From: Oscillospiraceae bacterium
GTDB taxonomy: Bacteria; Bacillota; Clostridia; Oscillospirales; CAG-272
Assembly: GCA_015065205.1 (NCBI GenBank)
Contig: SVQS01000017.1
Location: 1 to 20,213, forward strand
Direction of reading: 5' to 3'
Length of the DNA: 20,213 bases
How positions within the stretch are numbered: position 1 is the stretch's first letter; the number at the start of each line of letters is the position of its first letter. The notes beneath the pieces are model-generated. The model did no database searches. It saw only the letters and a program-made list of their open reading frames with translations, and was not told where the DNA came from. Positions 1 through 8,639 of this stretch are shown here, in pieces. Both the position numbers and the translations under genes were made by a program.

Positions 1-219
1 GAAATCAAGCGTATTATCTCTGATGCCAAAAATTTTGCATTTAAGCTTACTGCCGATTCGCTTCCGCCTTTGTTCAAAAACGATGAACGGATGTGCTATT
101 TTGCCTGCAGGAACAGTATGCTGGGAAGAGATCTTGTGTTGGATCAAGCGATTAAACATGGCTGGATCAAATACGACGAAAACACAAGCAAAGTAATAGG
201 AGCATATATCTGTATTTAA
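1..219 (+). CDS. C-terminal fragment of an unrecognised protein
   Basis: An open frame enters from the left edge and stops at TAA 217-219, giving 72 residues. It reads EIKRIISDAKNFAF at the window edge and ends KVIGAYICI. The fragment is mixed charged and hydrophobic, with two cysteines near the middle (CYFAC) and no membrane segment. I do not recognise the family. That it is a real gene end is supported by the strong intrinsic terminator 16 bases after the stop codon and by the absence of any better frame. The start and any N-terminal domain lie outside the window. Confidence 0.6.
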   Translation, partial: EIKRIISDAKNFAFKLTADSLPPLFKNDERMCYFACRNSMLGRDLVLDQAIKHGWIKYDENTSKVIGAYICI

Positions 220-235
220 TCAAAACACAAACACA

Positions 236-275
236 CCGCCGAGAGTTACCGTTTAGTTGCTCTCGGCGGTTTTTT
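236..275 (+). terminator. Rho-independent terminator of the left-edge gene
   Basis: A perfect 10-bp stem, CCGCCGAGAG (236-245) with CTCTCGGCGG (260-269), encloses a 14-nt loop and is followed by six T residues (270-275). It lies 16 bases after the stop of the left-edge gene, so it very probably ends that transcript. Confidence 0.92.
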
Positions 276-293
276 GATTCTAATCAACTTCCT

Positions 294-390
294 TAGCGGA
301 TAGGGTCTTGGAGGTGCCTAGCCGCTCGCGACAGCCAAAGCGAGGTCTTGTGCCTCGCGCCGACTGTCTGTCCGTAAGCTAACGACTCTA
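294..390. other. Structured intergenic stretch, function unknown
   Basis: This GC-rich stretch contains several complementary segments. GCGAGG (340-345) pairs with CCTCGC (353-358). GACAG (330-334) can pair with CTGTC (364-368). TTAGC and GGATAG (294-304) can pair with CTGTCC and GCTAA (368-382), with an asymmetric bulge. It could be a small RNA or a dispersed repeat. No reading frame in it looks like a gene and no promoter was obvious. Confidence 0.3.
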
Positions 391-426
391 TTTAGATATA
401 TTTGTGCGAGAGTTCTTGAAAGGGGT

Positions 427-460
427 GTGGGGAAAACTTCTTGCAAGAAGTTTTCCCCAC
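427..460. repeat. Perfect 34-bp palindrome, probable terminator hairpin of the GH38 gene
   Basis: GTGGGGAAAACTTCTTG (427-443) is followed directly by its exact reverse complement (444-460). It begins 13 bases after the GH38 stop codon on the minus strand. There is no U-tract beyond it, so it may protect the 3' end or attenuate rather than act as a classic terminator. Its core ACTTCTT/AAGAAGT and its downstream flank (CCCC, a few pyrimidines, then CAAGAAC) recur at 9488-9546 after the uxuB-type gene, so it appears to be a dispersed element. Confidence 0.8.
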
Positions 461-473
461 AATTCTTATTCCG

Positions 474-2849
474 TTAAATATCCAAAATCTTCAACTCATA
501 TCTTCCAAACTCCAAGGTCTCGTCATAGCCGAGGGTGGGGATGGAAACGTGTACGGTTTCGGGTTTGATGGTCGTGTTATAGAGTGTAACTTGATATCCG
601 TTATCGGTTTTGCGCATTGAGGAGAGAAGAATTCTCTCGTTGTCAAGCGTAATGGCGGTATCGGGGCGTTGTCCCTCACCCGAGGGGAAAAAGGAAAGCG
701 CGAAGGGTTCTTCGTTAAAGGCTTGTGCCGCGCGGTCAATGTGAGTGTCAGCTGTGATGCGGAAGGAGAAACGGCGTTCGCCCATGTCCATATGGTCGCA
801 CCAACGGTCGTGCGGTGCGAGCTGGCGCGGGCCGATGGTATGCGCCGAATAGATGGGGGTGCGGAGCAGGGAAATTTTCATCGAGTGATCGGTAAAGCTT
901 CCGCCGTGCGTGCCTTTATTGATGACGTATACGCGATTTTCGGCGTTGTGGATGCCGCACCATTTGTGATAAACGGCTTCTCTCTCATCGTGGAAGAGCT
1001 CCTCGCGTCCGAAAGCGGTCTCGCCTACGGGAACGCCCGAAAAGGTAGTGTCGATGTGATATTTCAGCATCTTGTTCGGCTCGCCCGAAAAGACGAGGAT
1101 GTCAACGTCCATATAATTGCTATGCTTGGGCATAGTGTACTCGACCATCGCCGTAGAGCGGTTGTATTTGAAGAATGCTTGCACCTTTGTGCGGACGTCG
1201 CCGTCCTCAACCACGCGCACGTTGGGCGTTTTGTCGTCGGGGTAGCCTACAAAGTCGCACGCTTCGGCATCACTCATTAATTCAAACGTTGCGAGATGCT
1301 GGCGGAAGTTATCGGTAGTCATTGCCCAAGCGTCTTCGCAGTCGCGGTAGTATTCCAAAGCGCCGCCGTTCTCGACAAGCGTTTTGCCGTTTGCCGCAAA
1401 GCTAAAGAGACCTGTTTTGCGGTCGACCGACATCGTCACTTGCTCATTTGCGACCTCGATTTTATCGGACGGGTATTCGAAAACGGGCAGATCTTCCTTG
1501 TTTTTCACTTCCAAACGGCAGTCAAAGCGGCTGATGGATGCGGGAGCAAGTGTTGCGTGGAAGCTGACCTTTTGCGGCCAATCGAGGTTGAAGGTGCAGT
1601 TGGGCTTTTCGTTTTGTGATGGAATATCGTTTCCATCCTTGTCATAAACGGTGGCAACGGTTTTTTGTCCCTCGTTCCAGTTTTGATCCTCAAGCATAAA
1701 GCTCATTTCAAAGTCGCCCTCAACAGGGTAGGGATGAGGGTTGAATAGCATAACGGGAATTTCCTTGCGGTTGCCCTTTTTCTGCCCTTGGCAGAGCTTG
1801 AAGAAGGCTTTGGTAAAGAGCTTGTCGCAAATTTCGGATGCGTAAGCCATTGTGCGCAGTCCGTCCTCTTCTACCATCTTGATGCCCGAGCCGGGGAGAA
1901 CGTCGTGGAATTGGCAGAACGCGATTGCTTTTTTTGCTTTCAGAAGCTCATCGGCATCGTAGTCTGCATCGGTCGAAAGGGCAGCATAGCTCATAATCTT
2001 TTCGGTCATAGCGATCTGGCACTCAAGCTTGCTGTGCGCCTGCTTCATACGCACCATTGATGTGTAGCATCCTACCATCGAGGAGATCAAGGATTCGCTT
2101 ACGGTACGCAATTTGGTGCGGTCAAGAGAAGCAAAAAATGCCTCGGGGGTGGAGTGGAGCATTTCAATATCGCCCACCTTCATACGCTGGGCAATTTGTT
2201 CGAGATCCTCGCGCGAAGCGCCGCCGCCGTGGTTGCCAATGCCCCACATACACATCGATTCCTCGCGTTCGGGGCCGTGTCCAAAGTGCTCGTTGATCTT
2301 TTTGACCGCCTCTCCCTTGAGAGAGCCGTATCCATCGTAAAGGCTGTGCACGGGAATGGTGCTGGCATCAAATCCGCGCCACAAAAAGCTGCCCGCAAGC
2401 CACTCGGGACGTTTGGAAAGATATGCTTCAAAGCCGGTCTTGTTCAAAATTTGCACAAGTCCGCGCGTGTGACCAAAGGAGTCCACATTCATCGCGATCT
2501 TGGGTTCAACTCCGAATTTCTCTTTAAAATACTTGCGACCGAGCGAAATTTGAGAGAGCAAGCTCTCGCCCGAGGTCATTACGCAATCGGGTTGGAGATA
2601 CCAACCGCCGATGATATTCCATTTGCCTTCCTTTACGAGCTTTTGAATGCGCGTAAAAAGAGCGGGCTCGTGTTCCTCTACCCATTCGTAAAGCAGAGCC
2701 TCATTGTGGTTAAAAATATATCCATCATATTCTTCGCAAAAATCTGCCGCTACGCGAAAGGTGGAAATCGCCTCGGCAAGACCCTCGTTCCAACGCCAGA
2801 GCCAGGCGGGGTCGAGATGTGCGTTTGATACCAGATGCAGTTTTTTCAT
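474..2849 (-). CDS. GH38 family alpha-mannosidase
   Basis: Glycoside hydrolase of family 38, which removes alpha-linked mannose with a zinc-dependent retaining mechanism. The N-terminus has the zinc-binding HLD motif in AHLDPAWLW (H11, D13). The catalytic nucleophile is Asp123 in NVDSFGH. WGIGNHGGG lies at 202-210. FHDVLPGSGI carries a further zinc ligand, His315, with Asp316. A beta-rich C-terminal half follows, as usual for GH38. At 791 residues it has normal family length. The ATG at 2849 is chosen because GGAG lies 8 bases upstream; an in-frame TTG at 2873 lacks a comparable site. No signal peptide is visible, so it should act in the cytoplasm on imported oligosaccharides. It is divergent from the uronate operon, which suggests a mannose- and uronate-containing substrate. 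Within GH38, a mannosylglycerate hydrolase-like specificity cannot be excluded. Confidence 0.93.
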   Translation of the reverse strand: MKKLHLVSNAHLDPAWLWRWNEGLAEAISTFRVAADFCEEYDGYIFNHNEALLYEWVEEHEPALFTRIQKLVKEGKWNIIGGWYLQPDCVMTSGESLLSQISLGRKYFKEKFGVEPKIAMNVDSFGHTRGLVQILNKTGFEAYLSKRPEWLAGSFLWRGFDASTIPVHSLYDGYGSLKGEAVKKINEHFGHGPEREESMCMWGIGNHGGGASREDLEQIAQRMKVGDIEMLHSTPEAFFASLDRTKLRTVSESLISSMVGCYTSMVRMKQAHSKLECQIAMTEKIMSYAALSTDADYDADELLKAKKAIAFCQFHDVLPGSGIKMVEEDGLRTMAYASEICDKLFTKAFFKLCQGQKKGNRKEIPVMLFNPHPYPVEGDFEMSFMLEDQNWNEGQKTVATVYDKDGNDIPSQNEKPNCTFNLDWPQKVSFHATLAPASISRFDCRLEVKNKEDLPVFEYPSDKIEVANEQVTMSVDRKTGLFSFAANGKTLVENGGALEYYRDCEDAWAMTTDNFRQHLATFELMSDAEACDFVGYPDDKTPNVRVVEDGDVRTKVQAFFKYNRSTAMVEYTMPKHSNYMDVDILVFSGEPNKMLKYHIDTTFSGVPVGETAFGREELFHDEREAVYHKWCGIHNAENRVYVINKGTHGGSFTDHSMKISLLRTPIYSAHTIGPRQLAPHDRWCDHMDMGERRFSFRITADTHIDRAAQAFNEEPFALSFFPSGEGQRPDTAITLDNERILLSSMRKTDNGYQVTLYNTTIKPETVHVSIPTLGYDETLEFGRYELKILDI

Positions 2850-2915
2850 AGTATTGTCTCCAATCTGTGGCAATTATGGAATCACATAGTGCAAATCGCC
2901 TTCTCATCCATCTTA

Positions 2916-2944
2916 TTTATAACACAAAAAGATGATATTTGCAA
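2916..2944 (-). promoter_or_regulatory. Promoter of the GH38 gene
   Basis: Read on the minus strand, TTGCAA (2939-2944) and TATAAA (2916-2921) are separated by 17 bases. The -10 lies about 67 bases before the chosen start of the mannosidase. It sits back to back with the rightward operon promoter, only 21 bases away, so a single regulator could control both. Confidence 0.7.
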
Positions 2945-2965
2945 CACTTTTTGTAAAAAAAGCGA

Positions 2966-2994
2966 TTGACATTTCCTAATAAACTTGTTATAAT
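2966..2994 (+). promoter_or_regulatory. Consensus promoter of the TIM barrel-uxuB operon
   Basis: TTGACA (2966-2971) and TATAAT (2989-2994) are both perfect consensus boxes with a 17-bp spacer. Transcription would begin near 3001, leaving a leader of about 90 nt. The leader contains the palindrome CCGTACGG (3038-3045) and a TTCGTC-GAA-GACGAA inverted repeat (3054-3068). Either could be an operator, but no regulator gene is present in the window to assign. No other strong promoter was seen before 9470, so the six genes are probably one transcript. Confidence 0.85.
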
Positions 2995-3090
2995 AAGATT
3001 AAAATTGAGTAAGTATGGCCAAAAATGACTTTTGAACCGTACGGAAACCATATTTCGTCGAAGACGAATCATCACGAAAGGATAACTACT

Positions 3091-3963
3091 ATGGCAAAAT
3101 TTTTAATCTCCGCTTTTGCAGATGAAGCACACAACGGTATTAACGGACAAGTTGAGGCACTGAAGAGAAACGGACTCTTTTGCATTGAGCCTCGCGCAAT
3201 GAATTTTGGTCCCGTTATTGCAAAAACGGATGAGGAGCTCGCCGAAATCAAGCGTCGCTTTGATGCAGAGGGCATTATCGTTCCTTCCTTCGGCTCTCCT
3301 ATCGGCAAATATAAAATCACCGACGATTTTGAGCCTCACCTGCAGCTCTTCCGCCGCGCGCTTGAGGTTTGCCGTGTGTTTGGCGCAAAGCGCATGCGTA
3401 TCTTCAGCTTCTTCGTTGAGCAAGACAAGCTTGATGAGTACCGCGACGAGGTTCTCAGAAGAATGAAGATTATGGTAGCTGAGGCTGCCGAGGCAGGCGT
3501 TACTCTTTGCCACGAGAACGAGGGCGAAATTTACGGTCAAGACCCCGAACGTGTAGCCGACCTGTTGGCATCCGTTCCGGGCTTGCGCGGCATCTACGAC
3601 CCCGCAAACTATGTTTACTGCCAAAGAGATCCCGTTGCAGGCTTTGAGGCAACCGCACCTTATTTCGAATATATGCACGTTAAGGATTGTCTCTACGAAG
3701 GTCGCACGCTTGTACCTGCAGGAGCAGGTGAGGGACACCTCAAGGAAGCACTTGAGAAGATCGACAAGATGACCGATGCCGAGGTTGTTCTCACGGTTGA
3801 GCCTCACCTCTTTGTTTCCGAGTCCTACAAGCAATTCGACGGCAAGGAGCTCAAAAATAAATTCGTATTTGCTACTGCTGATGAAGCATTCGACTACGCG
3901 GTCAATGCTCTCAAGGATATGCTGGCAGAAATCGGCCATCCCGTTGTGAACGGCAGAGCATAA
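3091..3963 (+). CDS. Sugar isomerase/epimerase-like TIM barrel protein
   Basis: This 290-residue protein belongs to the xylose isomerase-like TIM barrel superfamily, which covers sugar isomerases, epimerases, dehydratases and the lyases that split keto-glycosides. Likely divalent-metal ligands are Glu142/Glu144 (HENEGE), Asp170 (YDPANYV), His196 (HVKD) and Glu237 (VEPH), the usual spacing of the Glu-Asp-His-Glu set. The ATG at 3091 is chosen for AGGA 8 bases upstream; an ATG at 3025 would add 22 non-conserved residues. It is the first gene of the operon, and its stop overlaps the next start (TAATG), so it is translationally coupled to a Gfo/Idh/MocA oxidoreductase. The substrate is unknown: a hexose or uronate epimerase, or a beta-eliminating partner of the two oxidoreductases, would fit. 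Confidence 0.85.
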   Translation: MAKFLISAFADEAHNGINGQVEALKRNGLFCIEPRAMNFGPVIAKTDEELAEIKRRFDAEGIIVPSFGSPIGKYKITDDFEPHLQLFRRALEVCRVFGAKRMRIFSFFVEQDKLDEYRDEVLRRMKIMVAEAAEAGVTLCHENEGEIYGQDPERVADLLASVPGLRGIYDPANYVYCQRDPVAGFEATAPYFEYMHVKDCLYEGRTLVPAGAGEGHLKEALEKIDKMTDAEVVLTVEPHLFVSESYKQFDGKELKNKFVFATADEAFDYAVNALKDMLAEIGHPVVNGRA

Positions 3964-5138
3964 TGCAAAAAGTCAGATTTGGCATTGTCGGCATCGGCAA
4001 TATGGGCACGGCACACTGCAAAAGTCTTTTGGAAGGCAAAATTGCAAACGGTGAGCTCGTGGCTATTTGCGAGCCGAAAAAGGTCAAGGCAGATGCGATT
4101 CTGGCACTCGACGGTGCCGAGAATGTTGTTGCCTTTACTGATTATGGCGAAATGCTACATAGTGGTCTGTGCGATGCGGTTATCGTAGCTGTTCCGCCTT
4201 ATAACCACCAAGCACTCGTGTGCCAAGCCCTTGGGGCAGGGCTCCACGTCATTTGCGAAAAGCCTGCGGGTGTTTACACAAAGCAGGTCAAAGAAATGAA
4301 TGCGGAGGCAGAGAAGTCGGACAAGCTGTTTGGTATGATGTTCAATCAGCGTTCCAATTCCATCTATCGCAAAATGCAAGAGATGGTAGCAGGGGGCGAG
4401 CTTGGAGAAATTAAGCGCGTCAATTGGATCATTACCAACTGGTACCGCTCGCAAAACTACTTTGATCTGGGTGGCTGGAGAGCCACTTGGCGCGGTGAGG
4501 GTGGCGGCGTGCTGTTCAATCAGTGTCCCCATCAAATCGATCTGCTCCAATGGATCGTGGGAATGCTTCCCACAAAAATTCATGCCCATTGCCATTTTGG
4601 CAAATGGCACGATATCGAGGTCGAGGATGATGTTAGTGCCTATATGGAGTTTCCAAACGGAGCCACCGGTGTGTTCGTTACCTCAACAGGGGACGCTCCC
4701 GGAACGAACCGTTTTGAAATTACCGGAACACGCGGACGTCTCGTTTGCGAGAACGGTCGCTTAACCTTTGACCAACTTGCCATTGATGAGCGCGAATTCT
4801 GCCGCACGGCACGCGCATTTGTCGACCCCGAATATACCACCTTTGAGGTTCCCACCGACGGTCGCAACGACCAACACGTCGGTATTTTGAATAATTTTGC
4901 AAATGCTATCTTGGGAATCGAACCTCTCTTTGTAAAAGGAGAAGAGGGTATTAAGAGCGTGCAAATGATGAACGCGATGCTGCTTTCCACCTGGCTCAAC
5001 AAAGAGATAGAGCTTCCCATCGACGACGACCTTTATCTCGACGAGCTTAATCGCCGTATCAAAGAGAGCACCGTTGTCAAAAAAGAAACCTCTGACGTTG
5101 TTCTCGACATTTCGGGATCGTACGGCGGAGTCAAATAA
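3963..5138 (+). CDS. Gfo/Idh/MocA family NAD(P)-dependent oxidoreductase 1
   Basis: A 391-residue member of the glucose-fructose oxidoreductase/inositol dehydrogenase/rhizopine catabolism family. The N-terminal Rossmann fold has GIVGIGNMG (G10, G12, G15). Lys100 of CEKPAG is the conserved catalytic lysine. GGGVLFNQCPHQIDLL supplies the usual Asp and His residues (H190, D193). It is longer than the second copy downstream because of an extended C-terminus after about residue 340. The start ATG overlaps the previous stop codon by one base, which implies translational coupling. The family oxidises a secondary hydroxyl of sugars, inositols or glycosides or runs in reverse, so the exact substrate cannot be read from sequence. 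Position next to the TIM barrel gene suggests the two act on the same keto-sugar. Confidence 0.9.
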   Translation: MQKVRFGIVGIGNMGTAHCKSLLEGKIANGELVAICEPKKVKADAILALDGAENVVAFTDYGEMLHSGLCDAVIVAVPPYNHQALVCQALGAGLHVICEKPAGVYTKQVKEMNAEAEKSDKLFGMMFNQRSNSIYRKMQEMVAGGELGEIKRVNWIITNWYRSQNYFDLGGWRATWRGEGGGVLFNQCPHQIDLLQWIVGMLPTKIHAHCHFGKWHDIEVEDDVSAYMEFPNGATGVFVTSTGDAPGTNRFEITGTRGRLVCENGRLTFDQLAIDEREFCRTARAFVDPEYTTFEVPTDGRNDQHVGILNNFANAILGIEPLFVKGEEGIKSVQMMNAMLLSTWLNKEIELPIDDDLYLDELNRRIKESTVVKKETSDVVLDISGSYGGVK

Positions 5139-5173
5139 CGCAAACAAACCACACCAAAAACGAGGAAACCATT

Positions 5174-6184
5174 ATGAAAACTTTCCGTATTGCCGTCATC
5201 GGTTGCGGCGCTATCTCGGGCAACCACATCAATGCCATTATCGGTTCTGGCAACAAAATCTGTGCTCTGTGCGATATCGTTCCCGAACACGCGAAAGAGA
5301 AAATTGAAAAATTCGAGCTTGGCAACGTTCCGGTTTATACCGATTACGTTGAACTGTTGGAGAAAGAAAAGCCTGATTCCATTCACATCTGCACACCGCA
5401 CTATCTGCACGCAGAAATGGTTATCGCGGCACTTAGCCGCGGCATTCACGTTTTGTGCGAAAAGCCGCTGGCTACCACAATGGAGCAGCTGCACGCGGTT
5501 TTGGAAGCCGAAGAAAAGAGCACCGCAAAACTTGGTGTTTGCCAGCAAAACCGCTATGAGCCCCGTATGCTGTGGCTGATGGATTACATCAAGGAGCACG
5601 GCGTCAAGTCGGGATTGGGTATTGTAAGCTGGAAAAGAGATGCAAAATATTATGCATCCGGTGCTTGGAGAGGCAAGATCGTAGAGGAAGGCGGCGGCGT
5701 GATGATCAATCAGGCTCTGCATACCCTTGATCTTCTCCAACATCTGTGCGGAATGCCCACGCACGTTACGGCTCACATAAACAACGACTATCACAAGGAT
5801 TGCATTGAGGTAGAGGATACCGCTGTGGCACATTTTGAACTGCCCGACGGTATGATGTGTCACTTCTACGGCACAACGGCTGCAACTGCCGACCTGCCTG
5901 TTCAGTTGCAATTTGTGACTATGGATAAAGTACGTGTCATTGCAGGAAATGATTTCGTCATCTGCAACGGCAAACCCGTTGAAATTGAGGACACCCGCGA
6001 CCACGCAAACCTTGTTGGCAAAACTGTTTGGGGAACAGGACACGCTATCCTCATTCGTGATTTCTATGCCTGCATCGCCGAAGGACGCCCTTTCCGCGTA
6101 TCGGGCAAGGAAGCCGCAAAGGTCGTGCGTCTCATCCTTTCTATGTATCAATCAAACGGTCAAAGAATCGAGATCCTATCCTGA
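5174..6184 (+). CDS. Gfo/Idh/MocA family NAD(P)-dependent oxidoreductase 2
   Basis: A second member of the same oxidoreductase family, 336 residues, which is the typical length. The Rossmann motif is VIGCGAIS near residue 8. The catalytic lysine is K97 in CEKPLATT. EEGGGVMINQALHTLDLL contains the active-site H183 and D186. It is clearly diverged from the neighbouring copy, so it probably handles a different substrate or the reverse step. A ribosome binding site (GAGGA) lies before ATG 5174. The 35-base gap from the upstream gene and the 23-base gap to uxaC contain no promoter. A 7-bp hairpin straddles its stop codon (6175-6193). Confidence 0.9.
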   Translation: MKTFRIAVIGCGAISGNHINAIIGSGNKICALCDIVPEHAKEKIEKFELGNVPVYTDYVELLEKEKPDSIHICTPHYLHAEMVIAALSRGIHVLCEKPLATTMEQLHAVLEAEEKSTAKLGVCQQNRYEPRMLWLMDYIKEHGVKSGLGIVSWKRDAKYYASGAWRGKIVEEGGGVMINQALHTLDLLQHLCGMPTHVTAHINNDYHKDCIEVEDTAVAHFELPDGMMCHFYGTTAATADLPVQLQFVTMDKVRVIAGNDFVICNGKPVEIEDTRDHANLVGKTVWGTGHAILIRDFYACIAEGRPFRVSGKEAAKVVRLILSMYQSNGQRIEILS

Positions 6185-6207
6185 CGGGATAGGGAAGGGA
6201 GAAACCT

Positions 6208-7539
6208 ATGAAAGAGTTTTTTGGGGATGCGCTTTTGCTCAACACCCCCGCGGCAGAACTGCTTTACAATGAAGTAAAGGATCTGCCCATTGTGGATTAC
6301 CACTGTCACTTGAACGAAGCGGAACTGCAAAACGACCGCAAGTTTGAATCCTTGGGAGAGTTGTGGCTTGCTGCCGACCACTACAAATGGCGTGCTATGC
6401 GTCTTTGCGGCGTGGATGAAAAATATATCACGGGAGACGCAAGCTTTTATGAGAAGTATCTCAAATACGCAGAGATCTTTCCACTCCTTTGCGGCGGACC
6501 TCTGTACTATTGGACACAGCTTGAACTGAAATTGCTCTTTGATATTCGCGAGCCACTGAACTCCGAGAGTGCCGAGCGCATTTGGAATAAAGCAAATGAA
6601 GCTCTCAAAACTTTGACGGCGAAGCAAATTCTCAAAAAGTTCCGCGTGGAATACGTTGCCACCACCGATGATCCCGCATCGCCCTTGTCGATGCACGGTA
6701 TGTGCGGTGACACCAACGTGCGCCCCACCTTCCGTCCCGACTTCGCCCTGAATGTGGATGCTGCGGCATTGGAAAGATTGGAAAATGCAGTTGGCAAAAA
6801 ACTGAACACGCTGACAGAGCTCAAAAACGCACTCGAAGAAAGACTTGATTATTTTATTTCCAAGGGCTGCAAAATTGCCGACCACGGAATGGACTTTTTG
6901 CCTCTTGCCGACATCGGTGAAGAGCGAGCACAGGAGCTTTACGCAAAGCGAGCAACCCTCTCGGATAGCGAACGTCAGGAGCTTTTCTCGCACCTGATGT
7001 ACTTTATGGCACAGCTTTATGCAAAGCGTGACATTGTAATGCAGCTGCATTTTGCAACCTTCCGCAACGTCAACAGCACCTTGGCAAGCGTGATTGGACG
7101 CGACGCGGGCTTTGACATTATGCGCGGACACGTAGATGTAGACGCTCTTGTTTATTTCTTTGATGCGCTTGTTAAGAGAGGCGCACTTCCCAAAACGGTT
7201 ATTTATACCCTCAATCCTGCCTGCGTTCCTGCAATGGCAACGCTTACGGGCGCGTTCCCGAACGTGCGCGTCGGTGCGGCTTGGTGGTTCAACGATACCG
7301 TAGAGGGGATTCGTGAGCAACTCAAAAACGTCTCCGAGTATGCGGTGCTGGGCACAAACCTCGGTATGCTGACCGACAGCCGCTCCTTGGCAAGCTACGC
7401 GCGCTTTGATTTCTTCCGCCGCATCCTCGCCGACTTCGTTGGCGGCTACGTTGAGCGCGGAGAATACGATATGAGTGCCGCAAAGCATTTGATGTATGCC
7501 GTTTGCTATGGCAACGTCAAGGCTTTCCTAAATTTGTAA
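6208..7539 (+). CDS. uxaC: Glucuronate (uronate) isomerase
   Basis: UxaC converts D-glucuronate to D-fructuronate, and D-galacturonate to D-tagaturonate, as the first step of hexuronate catabolism in the cytoplasm. The N-terminus matches the family closely: a short helix ending LPIVDYHCHL, with the metal-binding HxH pair at H32 and H34. QLHFATFRNVN and TDSRSLASYARFDFFRR are further conserved stretches of this amidohydrolase-superfamily enzyme. At 443 residues it is slightly shorter than the usual 460-470. AAGGGAG precedes ATG 6208. It is followed by uxuA and a uxuB-type gene, so the glucuronate branch is the likely use. Genes for the galacturonate branch (uxaA, uxaB) are not in the window. 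Confidence 0.95.
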   Translation: MKEFFGDALLLNTPAAELLYNEVKDLPIVDYHCHLNEAELQNDRKFESLGELWLAADHYKWRAMRLCGVDEKYITGDASFYEKYLKYAEIFPLLCGGPLYYWTQLELKLLFDIREPLNSESAERIWNKANEALKTLTAKQILKKFRVEYVATTDDPASPLSMHGMCGDTNVRPTFRPDFALNVDAAALERLENAVGKKLNTLTELKNALEERLDYFISKGCKIADHGMDFLPLADIGEERAQELYAKRATLSDSERQELFSHLMYFMAQLYAKRDIVMQLHFATFRNVNSTLASVIGRDAGFDIMRGHVDVDALVYFFDALVKRGALPKTVIYTLNPACVPAMATLTGAFPNVRVGAAWWFNDTVEGIREQLKNVSEYAVLGTNLGMLTDSRSLASYARFDFFRRILADFVGGYVERGEYDMSAAKHLMYAVCYGNVKAFLNL

Positions 7540-7587
7540 ACGATGAAACACGACTATAAATCACGAAAAAAGAAAGGACAAACGAAT

Positions 7588-8622
7588 ATGAAAATGACAT
7601 TTCGTTGGTACGGAGAAAAGGATAGCATTCCGCTTTCTTATATCCGTCAGATCCCCGGAATGAGCGGCGTCGTTACCGCCGTTTATGACGTTCCTGTGGG
7701 TGAGGTTTGGGAGATGGATAAGATCCTGCGCCTCAAGTCGCTCTGCGACGAAAAGGGTCTTGAGATGGAGGTTATCGAGAGCGTTCCCGTACACGAGGAC
7801 ATCAAGCTCGGTCTCCCCACCCGTGACCGTTACATTGCAAACTACGCAACCACCATTCGCAACCTGGGCAAGGCAGGCGTTAAGTGCATCTGCTACAACT
7901 TTATGCCTGTGTTCGACTGGTTGCGCACCAATCTGCACACCGAGGCAGAGGATGGCTCCAACGCACTCTCCTACAACCACGAGGAGCTGATGAGTCTGGA
8001 TCCTCACAACCTGCACCTTCCCGGTTGGGATGAGAGCTACACTTCCGAGGAACTTAACTCTCTTCTCGATGCTTACAGCGGTATGAGCCACGAGCAGCTT
8101 TTTGAAAATCTCGTTTATTTCCTTAAGGGTATTATGCCTGCTTGCGACGAGACCGGCATCAATATGGCGATCCATCCGGATGACCCGCCGTGGGATATGT
8201 TTGGACTCCCCCGTATCATTACGGGTATGAGCAGCTACGACAAGCTCTTTGCGGCTGTTCCCAATGTGCACAACGGCATCACCCTTTGCACCGGTTCTCT
8301 CGGTGCGGGACGTGATAACGATATGGTAGCGATGGCTTCCAAGCTGGCTTCTCGCTCCTATTTCGTACACCTGCGTCAAATTACCCACTCCGGTGCGCTT
8401 GATTTCTGCGAGAGCGGACACCTGACCGAGATGGGCAGCCTTGATATGTACGGCATTGTTAAGGCACTTGTAGAGGCAGGCTTTGACGGCTACGTACGTC
8501 CCGACCACGGCAGAAACATTTGGGGTGAGGACGGCAAGCCCGGCTACGGTCTTTACGACCGCGCACTGGGTGCAACCTATCTGTACGGCTTGTTTGAAGC
8601 GGTAGAGAAGGGCTTGAAATAA
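7588..8622 (+). CDS. uxuA: Mannonate dehydratase
   Basis: UxuA dehydrates D-mannonate to 2-keto-3-deoxy-D-gluconate using a divalent metal. MTFRWYGEKDSIPLSYIRQI is the family signature start. Expected metal ligands are His196 (AIHPDDPPWD), Cys234 (LCTGSLGAG), His261 (VHLRQITHSG) and Asp306 (RPDHG). NIWGEDGKPGYGLYDRALG near the C-terminus is also characteristic. At 344 residues it is the compact Firmicute form. The ATG at 7588 is chosen for GAAAGGA nine bases upstream; an ATG at 7543 would add 15 lysine-rich residues and lacks a site. It sits between uxaC and the mannonate oxidoreductase gene, which supports the assignment. Confidence 0.96.
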   Translation: MKMTFRWYGEKDSIPLSYIRQIPGMSGVVTAVYDVPVGEVWEMDKILRLKSLCDEKGLEMEVIESVPVHEDIKLGLPTRDRYIANYATTIRNLGKAGVKCICYNFMPVFDWLRTNLHTEAEDGSNALSYNHEELMSLDPHNLHLPGWDESYTSEELNSLLDAYSGMSHEQLFENLVYFLKGIMPACDETGINMAIHPDDPPWDMFGLPRIITGMSSYDKLFAAVPNVHNGITLCTGSLGAGRDNDMVAMASKLASRSYFVHLRQITHSGALDFCESGHLTEMGSLDMYGIVKALVEAGFDGYVRPDHGRNIWGEDGKPGYGLYDRALGATYLYGLFEAVEKGLK

Positions 8623-8639
8623 GAAAGGATATAAAGATT

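Noticed and set aside
2850..2873. Upstream start of the GH38 gene adding eight residues
   Set aside because: The start codon would be TTG without a ribosome binding site, while the ATG at 2849 has GGAG at good spacing and begins the conserved domain.
3025..3090. Upstream ATG of the TIM barrel gene
   Set aside because: It lacks a ribosome binding site and the added residues overlap leader palindromes; ATG 3091 has a good site.
5033..6151. 372-codon open frame antisense to the second Gfo/Idh/MocA gene
   Set aside because: Shadow frame with no motif, crossing the gap between two well-supported genes.
6160..7488. 442-codon open frame antisense to uxaC
   Set aside because: Shadow of a clear uxaC gene; the composition is Val, Cys and His-rich, as expected for the complement of GC-biased codons.
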